DNA of 6,570 nt from an uncultured Catenibacterium sp. (GTDB taxonomy: Bacteria; Bacillota_I; Bacilli_A; Erysipelotrichales; Coprobacillaceae). The position numbers and the translations under genes are program-made. The notes beneath the pieces were generated by a model. The model had not been told where the DNA came from and did not search any database. It saw only the letters and a list, made by a program, of their open reading frames with translations. How positions within the stretch are numbered: the first letter of the stretch is position 1; the number at the start of each line of letters is the position of its first letter. Where the stretch lies: positions 1 to 6,570 of the forward strand of contig NZ_UQGV01000094.1 of the NCBI RefSeq assembly GCF_900540665.1, in the 5' to 3' direction. Shown here piece by piece: positions 1-4,842 of this stretch.

Positions 1-4
1 TCTA

Positions 5-72
5 AAAGTTAGAAAAGGTAAGGATTGGCAGATCCTTACCTTTTCGTTTGATGCAGTTTGTTTTTTGAATTC
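5..72 (-). ncRNA. Predicted antisense RNA (antitoxin) of copy 1
   Basis: Predicted from a promoter (79-107) and a terminator (12-45) on the minus strand; both ends are approximate (about 65-70 nt). It would overlap the 3' end of a toxin mRNA entering from the left. By analogy with copy 2, its 5' part (complement of 55-68) should pair with the start region of its own toxin. Inference from sequence architecture only. Confidence 0.5.
12..45. terminator. Bidirectional terminator hairpin, copy 1
   Basis: A perfect 14-bp stem, GAAAAGGTAAGGAT (12-25) with ATCCTTACCTTTTC (32-45), closes a 6-base loop, TGGCAG. Taking AGGTAAGGAT/ATCCTTACCT as the core, each strand reads a run of T (TTTTC) after the stem, so it can stop transcription from both sides. 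It would serve the 3' end of an unseen upstream toxin mRNA and of the antisense RNA starting near base 72. Confidence 0.75.
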
Positions 73-78
73 AATTGA

Positions 79-107
79 AGTTTAACACTTAACCACTTCA
101 TAGTCAA
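79..107 (-). promoter_or_regulatory. Antisense RNA promoter, copy 1
   Basis: On the minus strand, -35 TTGACT (102-107) and -10 TAAACT (79-84) are separated by exactly 17 bases. The predicted start is near base 72. The same boxes and spacing recur in copy 2, which supports function. A dyad, TTCAATTGAA (70-79), overlaps the -10 and start site and is kept as a dyad in copy 2 with changed bases. Confidence 0.65.
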
Positions 108-250
108 GTCATCACAGAATAAAAAAATACAGAATCGCCACAGTATAAAAAATGCAGAGCAATTTACTTATTCCACTTCATTTTCATATGCTTATACAAT
201 GTGGCCCACGTGTTAAGGACACTAAATAAAAAAGCATTTAATTAGAAATG
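108..250. other. Intergenic stretch between the two repeat units, no gene recognised
   Basis: AT-rich sequence with no open frame that has a convincing ribosome binding site. It contains the conserved block at 159-180, shared with 629-650, which lies upstream of the antisense promoter in both copies. It also contains a short palindrome, CACGTG (207-212). I see no tRNA, riboswitch or mobile-element end here. Confidence 0.4.
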
Positions 251-287
251 AAAATATCCTCTAGGTAGTAACCAGGAGGATATTTTT
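251..287. terminator. Intrinsic terminator, probably two-way
   Basis: An 11-bp stem, AAAATATCCTC (251-261) with GAGGATATTTT (276-286), encloses a 14-base loop that can itself pair GGT with ACC. T runs follow on both strands (TATTTTT on plus, TATTTTC on minus). It lies upstream of the toxin promoter at 324-352 and would insulate that promoter from transcription arriving from the left. No gene it would obviously terminate is visible in the window. Confidence 0.65.
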
Positions 288-323
288 ACGTACTATGTTT
301 TTAATGCACTTTTTCCAATTCAC

Positions 324-352
324 TACTTGTTTCAGATCTAGTTTGATATAAT
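324..352 (+). promoter_or_regulatory. Predicted toxin mRNA promoter (extended -10)
   Basis: A perfect -10 box, TATAAT (347-352), is preceded by TGA (344-346), giving an extended -10. The -35 region at 17 bases is weak (TACTTG, 324-329). The start is expected near 358-360, immediately before the hairpin at 361-388, so the mRNA would begin with that hairpin. Confidence 0.65.
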
Positions 353-360
353 ATCTTTGT

Positions 361-388
361 TATCGTTCTCCTTGAAAGGGGGGCGATA
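361..388 (+). promoter_or_regulatory. 5' mRNA hairpin that buries the Shine-Dalgarno sequence
   Basis: TATCG (361-365) pairs with CGATA (384-388). Inside, TTCTCCT (366-372) pairs with AGGGGGG (377-383), partly by G-U pairs, leaving a TGAA tetraloop. This 12-bp stem contains the whole Shine-Dalgarno run AAAGGGGGG (375-383). It starts one or two bases after the predicted transcription start. Occluding the ribosome binding site with 5' structure is a known device in type I toxin mRNAs. Here it is read directly from the sequence but not tested. Confidence 0.6.
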
Positions 389-392
389 TATT

Positions 393-488
393 TTGGCTTT
401 CGAGTTTTTCATTACCGTCATGGCAGGTGTTCTTACTTATTACATTTGCAAATGGTTAGACGAATTTTTTAAACGAGAACTAGCCTAG
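393..488 (+). CDS. Small hydrophobic type I toxin-like peptide (31 aa)
   Basis: A 31-residue peptide starting at TTG: first residues (M)AFEFFITVMAGV, then LTYYICKWLDEFFKRELA. Residues 3-19 form one hydrophobic membrane-spanning helix, followed by an amphipathic charged tail (K20 W21 L22 D23 to R28 E29). This plan is typical of Fst/TxpA/Lpt-type membrane toxins of Bacillota, whose tails often carry a W-L-D/E motif; I assign the class, not a named gene. The TTG start is chosen because AAAGGGGGG ends 9 bases before it; the only internal ATG (codon 10) has no ribosome binding site. The gene has its own promoter, a structured leader, a two-way terminator and a convergent antisense RNA. The predicted role is membrane damage when the antisense RNA is lost. 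It is too short for routine gene callers, and toxicity is inferred. Confidence 0.65.
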   Translation: MAFEFFITVMAGVLTYYICKWLDEFFKRELA

Positions 489-504
489 TGTTAAACCACT
501 ATAA

Positions 505-571
505 AAGTTAGAAAAGGTAAGGATCTGACTATCCTTACCTTTTCATTTGATGCATTTTGATTTTCGACTTC
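505..571 (-). ncRNA. Predicted antisense RNA (antitoxin) of copy 2
   Basis: Predicted to start near 571 from the promoter at 578-606 and to end after the shared hairpin (about 65-70 nt; both ends approximate). It is fully complementary to the toxin mRNA 3' end. In addition, its first bases (complement of 554-567) match the complement of 390-403 at 12 of 14 positions, covering the toxin TTG start. A second 8-base match (TTTTCATT, 541-548 and 406-413) would extend the pairing. This layout resembles the par/Fst system, where direct repeats let RNA II cover the fst ribosome binding region. Confidence 0.6.
511..544. terminator. Bidirectional terminator hairpin, copy 2
   Basis: The 14-bp stem GAAAAGGTAAGGAT (511-524) with ATCCTTACCTTTTC (531-544) is identical to copy 1, but the loop differs: CTGACT here, TGGCAG there. 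The core 10-bp stem is followed by T-rich sequence on both strands. It would end the toxin mRNA (plus) and the antisense RNA (minus), so both RNAs carry complementary hairpins. The toxin-side loop reads CUGA, which fits the YUNR U-turn pattern that speeds loop contact in antisense systems. Confidence 0.75.
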
Positions 572-577
572 AAATGA

Positions 578-606
578 AGTTTAACACTTAACCTCGATAT
601 AATCAA
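578..606 (-). promoter_or_regulatory. Antisense RNA promoter, copy 2
   Basis: Minus-strand -35 TTGATT (601-606) and -10 TAAACT (578-583) with a 17-base spacer, conserved with copy 1. The dyad CTTCAAATGAAG (568-579) overlaps the -10 and the start site. This promoter is closer to consensus at -35 than the toxin promoter, as expected if the antitoxin RNA is made in excess. Confidence 0.65.
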
Positions 607-660
607 GTCGTTACATATAGAAACTAGCGCAGTTTATTTATTTCACTTCATATATTTGGT

Positions 661-686
661 CTAAAAAAGGACTCGTAATGAGTCCT
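661..686 (-). terminator. Intrinsic terminator after prs
   Basis: On the minus strand, AGGACTC (686-680) and GAGTCCT (674-668) form a 7-bp stem with a 5-base loop, directly followed by a six-T run (668-663). It lies just after the prs stop and ends the rsmA-ispE-glmU-prs block before the toxin-antitoxin region. Confidence 0.9.
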
Positions 687-691
687 CTACA

Positions 692-1642
692 TTAACAATC
701 ATACTGAGTGAATACATCACTAACTGGTAAATCGTTTTCAATGTTTTCAATTGTATGTGCAAGTAATCCTGCAACAGATACAGAAACAAGTTTATCAAAT
801 TTCTTATCCTGTGGGATTTCGATAGTGTTAGTAATAACAACTTCTTTTGCCGCACAAGTAGATAATCTTTCAATAGCAGGTCCAGAAAGTACACCATGAG
901 TACATGCAATATATACATCCTTAGCACCTTTCTGTTTTAACATATCAACACCAGCTGTAATAGTACCAGCTGTATCAATCATATCATCAATTAAGATACA
1001 GTTCTTACCTTCAACATTACCGATGATACCCATAACTTCAGCAACGTTTGGTTTAGGTCTTCTCTTATCGATGATAGCGATAGGGCAGTCAAATGCTTCA
1101 GACATCTTACGAGCTCTAGTAGCTCCTCCGTGGTCAGGAGATACAACACATAAATCCTGAACCTTCTTTTTACGGAAGTATTTGATTAATAGTGGTAAAG
1201 CCTGCATTTCATCTACTGGAATATCAAAGAATCCCTGGATCTGAGCTGCATGTAAGTCAACAGTTACAACACGGTTAACACCAGCTGTAGTTAATAAGTC
1301 TGCAACTAACTTAGAAGTGATTGGCTGTCTAGGTTTAGCTTTACGATCCTGTCTAGCATATCCGAAATATGGAATAACTGCAGTAATTTCACGAGCAGAA
1401 GCACGTTTTAAAGCATCAGTTAATACTAAGATTTCCATTAAGTTTTCAGTTACTGGATTTGAAGTAGACTGAACAATGAATACGTCCTTACCACGAACAG
1501 ATTCACCGATTTCACATAAGATTTCACCATCTGCGAAGTGATGAACTTTGCAGTCTCCAACCTTAGTACCTAAAATGCTTGCGATATCCTGAGCTAATTT
1601 CTTGCTTGAAGATAAAGAAAATACTGTAATTTTGTTTTTCAT
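692..1642 (-). CDS. prs: Ribose-phosphate pyrophosphokinase (PRPP synthetase)
   Basis: Makes phosphoribosyl pyrophosphate from ribose-5-phosphate and ATP in the cytosol, for purine, pyrimidine, NAD, His and Trp synthesis. The 316 residues match the usual length of class I enzymes. Visible motifs: FADGE (36-40), the flexible ATP loop with Y95ARQDRK101, DLHAAQIQGFF (129-139, with the Mg-binding His131), the catalytic loop KRRPKPN (193-199; K193 and R195 correspond to the essential Lys/Arg pair), and the PRPP loop DDMIDTAGT (219-227). The ATG follows an AAGGGGA site by about 7 bases. It begins 14 bases after the glmU stop, so the two are almost certainly co-transcribed and coupled, as in Bacillus (glmU-prs). 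The enzyme links to niaR at 4891-5388, since PRPP is also consumed in NAD salvage. Confidence 0.97.
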   Translation of the reverse strand: MKNKITVFSLSSSKKLAQDIASILGTKVGDCKVHHFADGEILCEIGESVRGKDVFIVQSTSNPVTENLMEILVLTDALKRASAREITAVIPYFGYARQDRKAKPRQPITSKLVADLLTTAGVNRVVTVDLHAAQIQGFFDIPVDEMQALPLLIKYFRKKKVQDLCVVSPDHGGATRARKMSEAFDCPIAIIDKRRPKPNVAEVMGIIGNVEGKNCILIDDMIDTAGTITAGVDMLKQKGAKDVYIACTHGVLSGPAIERLSTCAAKEVVITNTIEIPQDKKFDKLVSVSVAGLLAHTIENIENDLPVSDVFTQYDC

Positions 1643-1656
1643 ATGTGTCCCCTTTT

Positions 1657-3054
1657 TTATTTCTTGTTTCTTTCGTTATAAATCTTCATACGTTTTTCTT
1701 CTAAAACTTTTGCATAACCAGGTTTATTCACCTGTCTAGCACGTGCGATAGACATTGCGCCATCTTCTACAGTTTCTGTTACAGTAGATCCAGCCGCAAC
1801 AAATGCGCCTTCACCAACAGTCACTGGTGCAACGAGATTTGAATTACATCCAATAAATGCATTGTTTCCAATAACAGTCATTGACTTATTCTTACCGTCA
1901 TAATTGCTTGTGATAGTACCACAACCAATATTAACGCCATCGCCTACTTTAGCATCACCAATATAAGTAAGATGAGCAGACTTGCTTCCCTTACCAAAAT
2001 CAGCTTTCTTCATTTCCACAAAGTTACCAATGTGTACATTTTCTCTAATATGACAATTAGTTCTTAGTCTTGCATAAGGACCAATATCAGTACCGCTTTC
2101 TACAACAGAATCGCTTAATACTGAGAACATGATTTCCACATTATCCTTAATATCTACATCTGTAAATTCACAATAAGGACCAATATGACAGTGTGCCCCT
2201 ATAGTAGTATGTCCCTTAATAATACAACCTGGTTCAATGATTGTATCCTTACCGATTACAACATCAGTACCAATATATGTATTATCAGTATCTACAATAG
2301 TTACACCATTTAATAACCAGTTCTTATTTACTCTCTTCTGAAGTAACTTAGTTGCTTCAGCAAGCTGAACACGGTCATTAATGCCACCTACTTCACTGAA
2401 ATCCTGAATCTTATAGCCATCAACCTTCTTGCCTTCTTCATTCATGATTCCAATTAAATCTGTAATATAATACTCACCCTGAGCATTGTTGTTTGTTACT
2501 TTCTTTAAAGCTTCAAACATTGATTTGTTATCAAAACAATATTCACCTACGTTCATCTCAGTGATATCCATCTGAGATTCCTGTAAGTCCTTGAATTCTA
2601 CAATTCCAGTTACCTGTCCATCTTCCTTAATAATACGGCCAAATGGAAGTGACAAGTCACAATCACAAGTCATTACAGTTCCACTATTCTTACCATTCAT
2701 ATGATAATCAATAAGTCCCTGTAATGTTTCCGCAGTAATTAAAGGTGCATCTCCATTTAATACAAGAGTCATACCTTCTTTATCCCCTAGAACACTTTCT
2801 GCCATCATGACAGCATGTCCAGAGCCTTTCTGCTCTTCCTGTAAGACAGTAGTGACGTCGCTATCTAACAAAGCCTTGACCTGGTCAGCCCCATGTCCAA
2901 CAACAACGACTGTTTCTGCGATATCTAACTTCTTTAATTCATCCACCACATGATTGATCATTGGCTTATATAAAACTTCATGAACAACCTTAGGTGCATC
3001 TGATTTCATACGAGTACCTTTACCCGCTGCTAAGACAACTGCATAAACTTTCAT
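1657..3054 (-). CDS. glmU: Bifunctional GlmU: GlcN-1-P acetyltransferase / GlcNAc-1-P uridylyltransferase
   Basis: Makes UDP-GlcNAc, the precursor of peptidoglycan and other wall glycans, from GlcN-1-P, acetyl-CoA and UTP in the cytosol. With the start chosen here it is 465 residues (E. coli GlmU 456). The N-terminal Rossmann-type uridylyltransferase carries LAAGKGTRM (8-16), QKGSGH (75-80) and the metal-binding NGD (Asp102). The C-terminal left-handed beta-helix has hexapeptide repeats from about 260 onward, with the catalytic His361 in KSAHLTYIGD and the acetyl-CoA region GCGTITSNYDG (377-387). I start at the ATG at 3054, 8 bases after AGGAG (3067-3063). An ATG two codons earlier is too close to that site, and a TTG at 3090 lies upstream of it. 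It is followed closely by prs. Confidence 0.96.
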   Translation of the reverse strand: MKVYAVVLAAGKGTRMKSDAPKVVHEVLYKPMINHVVDELKKLDIAETVVVVGHGADQVKALLDSDVTTVLQEEQKGSGHAVMMAESVLGDKEGMTLVLNGDAPLITAETLQGLIDYHMNGKNSGTVMTCDCDLSLPFGRIIKEDGQVTGIVEFKDLQESQMDITEMNVGEYCFDNKSMFEALKKVTNNNAQGEYYITDLIGIMNEEGKKVDGYKIQDFSEVGGINDRVQLAEATKLLQKRVNKNWLLNGVTIVDTDNTYIGTDVVIGKDTIIEPGCIIKGHTTIGAHCHIGPYCEFTDVDIKDNVEIMFSVLSDSVVESGTDIGPYARLRTNCHIRENVHIGNFVEMKKADFGKGSKSAHLTYIGDAKVGDGVNIGCGTITSNYDGKNKSMTVIGNNAFIGCNSNLVAPVTVGEGAFVAAGSTVTETVEDGAMSIARARQVNKPGYAKVLEEKRMKIYNERNKK

Positions 3055-3062
3055 CGACATAT

Positions 3063-3067
3063 CTCCT
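3063..3067 (-). promoter_or_regulatory. Ribosome binding site deciding the glmU start
   Basis: AGGAG read on the minus strand lies 8 bases from the ATG at 3054 but only 2 bases from the in-frame ATG at 3060. This favours the downstream codon and gives a protein starting MKVYAVVLAAG, the normal GlmU N terminus. Confidence 0.75.
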
Positions 3068-3080
3068 TTTTTTCCCCTAC

Positions 3081-3089
3081 ATTCTAGCA
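3081..3089 (-). promoter_or_regulatory. Possible internal promoter for glmU-prs (extended -10)
   Basis: On the minus strand, TGC followed by TAGAAT (-10 at 3086-3081) forms an extended -10 element. There is no good -35 at normal spacing (TTTTAT at best). The start would fall near 3074, about 20 bases before the glmU ATG and upstream of its ribosome binding site. It lies just downstream of the terminator-like hairpin at 3110-3145, an arrangement that would let glmU-prs be transcribed separately. Confidence 0.4.
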
Positions 3090-3101
3090 AAATTCAATTC
3101 A

Positions 3102-3145
3102 AAATAAAAGAGAAAAGGCGCAAGTTATCCCTTTTTCCTTTTCTC
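3102..3145 (-). terminator. Terminator-like hairpin between ispE and glmU
   Basis: Minus strand: GAGAAAAGG (3145-3137) pairs perfectly with CCTTTTCTC (3118-3110) around an 18-base loop and is followed by TTTTATTTT (3109-3101). The ispE stop codon lies within the loop. A competing inner pairing (AAAAGG/CCTTTT) is possible. It may be a leaky terminator dividing rsmA-ispE from glmU-prs. The long loop lowers confidence. Confidence 0.45.
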
Positions 3146-3991
3146 TGGATAGTAAATCTGTGTTTTTACTGCAAAACTATATTTCTTTTTAAAATATGGA
3201 AGCACTTTATCAATTAATTCAGGATCTTGAGTCATACCAAAAACAGATGAACCACTACCTGACATAAGAGCACCATCAAAACCAAAGTTCATCATATCAT
3301 CCTTAATAGACTGGATATCCTGTACCATCTTAATAGAAGGAGCTTCTAAAGTATTACCTAAACAATCTACAACACTCTGATAATCATTCTTTTCAATTGC
3401 ATGCTTCATTAAATCAATATCTGGGTGAACAGCTGTTTCAATATCTAGATCATCAAAACATTTCTTTGTAGAAACACCTTTCTTAGGTTTTACAATCAAT
3501 AAATGACAATTAAAACGTGAACGATCAATAAAGTGAAGGTTTTCACCAATACCACCTACAACCGCAATACGATTCCATACACAAAATGGAATATCTGCAC
3601 CAATCTCTTTACCCATTTCACACATATCCTGATAAGACATACGTAAATGGAATAAACTGTTCATTGCACGGAAAATAGCCGCACCATCGGCACTTCCTCC
3701 ACCCATTCCAGCTTGAGAAGGAATATGCTTATAACAGTGGATTCTTACACCACTCTTGATATCAAACTTCTTGATTAATGCATCTGCGACCTTATACATG
3801 ATATTACGTTCATCAGTGGGTACACGATATGTATTTGTTGTAATCTCTATTCCTTTTTCAATAGGATCAATAAGAATCAAGTCATGTAGACCAATAGGGG
3901 CCATAATCATATTTAATTCATGATATCCATCTTCTCTTTCACTTACTACATCTAATGCAAGGTTTATTTTCGCATAAGCACGAATCTTCAT
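3125..3991 (-). CDS. ispE: 4-diphosphocytidyl-2-C-methyl-D-erythritol kinase
   Basis: Phosphorylates CDP-methylerythritol in the MEP pathway to isopentenyl diphosphate, which feeds undecaprenyl phosphate and other isoprenoids. 288 residues, the normal length for this GHMP kinase. Motif 1, AKINLALDV, contains Lys8. The ATP loop PSQAGMGGGSADGAA spans 91-105. Asp133 in GADIPFCVW is the catalytic Asp of the family. Motif 3, SGSGSSVFG, is at 244-252. The ATG overlaps the rsmA stop as ATGA, with GAAAGGAG inside the end of rsmA as ribosome binding site, so translation is probably coupled to rsmA. In Bacillus the neighbourhood ksgA ... ispE ... glmU-prs is the same but has extra genes between. The motif-2 text MGGGSADGAA departs mildly from the common LGGGSSNAA. 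Confidence 0.96.
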   Translation of the reverse strand: MKIRAYAKINLALDVVSEREDGYHELNMIMAPIGLHDLILIDPIEKGIEITTNTYRVPTDERNIMYKVADALIKKFDIKSGVRIHCYKHIPSQAGMGGGSADGAAIFRAMNSLFHLRMSYQDMCEMGKEIGADIPFCVWNRIAVVGGIGENLHFIDRSRFNCHLLIVKPKKGVSTKKCFDDLDIETAVHPDIDLMKHAIEKNDYQSVVDCLGNTLEAPSIKMVQDIQSIKDDMMNFGFDGALMSGSGSSVFGMTQDPELIDKVLPYFKKKYSFAVKTQIYYPEKRKKG

Positions 3992-4806
3992 AGTGTATGA
4001 CTCCTTTCTAGTATTCTTATATAGTCATCAATGTTTAATTCCTCAGCACGTTTATTAGAAGGAATACCACATGATTCTAATACTTCTTTTGTTTGATCAT
4101 GATATAAAGACTTTAAGTTATTATAGAGTGTTTTTCTTTTTGCTTTATAACTTGCCTCAATCAGATCAATCAATTCCTGTGATATAACACGTTCTTTATG
4201 AATAGAAATGACAGCACTGTCTACATGAGGGGCTGGCATAAAGACATGTCTAGGAACATTCAATTCATATTGAACATCTCCTACATAATCAATCATCATC
4301 TTTAAAGGACTCTTTTCTTCAGAACAGAGTTTTATTGCCACTTCCTTTTGTACCATTGCCACTAAACGATTAATAGGTGTAGTAGAAGATACAATCTTTG
4401 TGATGATTTTAGAAGTAATATAATAAGGAAGATTTGTGACAACACAGATATCCTTATAATCCTTTAGTTTATTACAGGCTTCTTCTAAATCAGCTTTCAT
4501 AAAGTCCTGGAAGATGATTTCTACATTATCATGTCCCTCTAAAGAGAATGATAATACTTCCTTTAAACGTTCATCTATTTCAAAGCATAATACTTTACCA
4601 GCTTTATTAGAGAGCTGTTCTGTAAGAGCGCCTATACCAGGTCCTATTTCAATAACTGCTGTCTCCTTATCCAGCGAAGCATGATCTGCGATACTTTGAA
4701 TAATACCTGGATCTACTAAGAAGTTCTGTCCATATTTCTTAGAAGGCTTTAAGTTAAATGTATTTAATATAAATTCTGTATTTGATTTTTTTGCGATATT
4801 TTCCAT
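3988..4806 (-). CDS. rsmA: 16S rRNA (adenine1518-N6/adenine1519-N6) dimethyltransferase
   Basis: KsgA/RsmA uses S-adenosylmethionine to dimethylate two adjacent adenines in the 3' hairpin of 16S rRNA during late 30S assembly. 272 residues, normal length. Motifs: KKYGQNFL (23-30), SAM-binding EIGPGIGALTEQL (53-65), acidic Glu77 in FEID, Asp101 after IIFQ, catalytic NLPYY (125-129), and the C-terminal FMPAPHVDSAV (189-199). The start at 4806 gives the family's usual N terminus. No in-frame start or Shine-Dalgarno sequence lies upstream; a TATAAT box sits just 7 bases before the ATG, so the mRNA may be leaderless. Overlaps ispE by 4 bases and is divergent from niaR. Loss of this enzyme is known to give kasugamycin resistance. 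Confidence 0.96.
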   Translation of the reverse strand: MENIAKKSNTEFILNTFNLKPSKKYGQNFLVDPGIIQSIADHASLDKETAVIEIGPGIGALTEQLSNKAGKVLCFEIDERLKEVLSFSLEGHDNVEIIFQDFMKADLEEACNKLKDYKDICVVTNLPYYITSKIITKIVSSTTPINRLVAMVQKEVAIKLCSEEKSPLKMMIDYVGDVQYELNVPRHVFMPAPHVDSAVISIHKERVISQELIDLIEASYKAKRKTLYNNLKSLYHDQTKEVLESCGIPSNKRAEELNIDDYIRILERSHTL

Positions 4807-4813
4807 ATCATTT

Positions 4814-4842
4814 ATTATATAGGATATGTAAAGAAAAGACCA
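4814..4842 (-). promoter_or_regulatory. Predicted rsmA promoter giving a near-leaderless mRNA
   Basis: Minus strand: -10 TATAAT (4819-4814), a 17-base spacer and a weak -35 TGGTCT (4842-4837). A start 6-8 bases after the -10 falls at 4808-4806, at or next to the rsmA ATG (4806). The -35 directly abuts the niaR -35 (4843-4848) on the other strand and lies under the left arm of the inverted repeat 4838-4875. Confidence 0.5.

Larger units (their letters stand above)
1..107. repeat. Direct repeat copy 1 (3' half of an upstream toxin-antitoxin cassette)
   Basis: Bases 1-107 align without gaps to 500-606 (offset 499), with roughly 90 of 107 positions identical by eye. The conserved parts are the terminator hairpin and the minus-strand promoter. 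Differences cluster in the hairpin loop (26-31), in the stretch facing the antisense 5' end (46-75) and in the promoter spacer (95-103). A further conserved block, gcaatttacttattccactt at 159-178, matches 629-648, so the duplication probably extends to about 180/650 with a 29-base length difference between. The matching toxin gene would lie left of base 1, outside the window. Confidence 0.85.
500..606. repeat. Direct repeat copy 2 (terminator plus antisense promoter of the complete cassette)
   Basis: Second copy of the repeat seen at 1-107. It begins 12 bases after the stop of the small hydrophobic peptide gene, so it makes up that gene's 3' untranslated region, terminator and convergent antisense promoter. 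A related block follows at 629-650. Its position behind the peptide gene suggests that copy 1 also lies behind a similar gene just outside the window. Confidence 0.85.

Noticed and set aside
152..229. 25-codon open frame on the plus strand between the repeat units
   Set aside because: ATG has no Shine-Dalgarno sequence, the translation is not a membrane helix like the toxin, and part of it is the conserved block upstream of the antisense promoter.
108..391. Riboswitch or T-box leader in the gene-poor left region
   Set aside because: No conserved riboswitch core or T-box sequence is visible, and no long gene follows on either strand.
1..606. CRISPR array or simple satellite repeat from the two identical stems
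   Set aside because: Only two units about 500 bases apart, with promoter and terminator structure and a gene between; no short regular spacers.
708..899. Open frame of 63 codons on the plus strand inside prs
   Set aside because: It is antisense to the well-conserved prs coding sequence, has no ribosome binding site and no recognisable protein character.
661..927. Open frame of 88 codons on the minus strand in another frame over the prs 3' end
   Set aside because: Low-complexity Leu-rich translation caused by AT-rich codons of prs read in a shifted frame; it also runs through the terminator at 661-686.
3061..3090. Longer glmU start at the TTG near 3090 or at the ATG at 3060
   Set aside because: The AGGAG at 3063-3067 lies inside or too near these starts, and family proteins begin at the MKVYAVV-type sequence.
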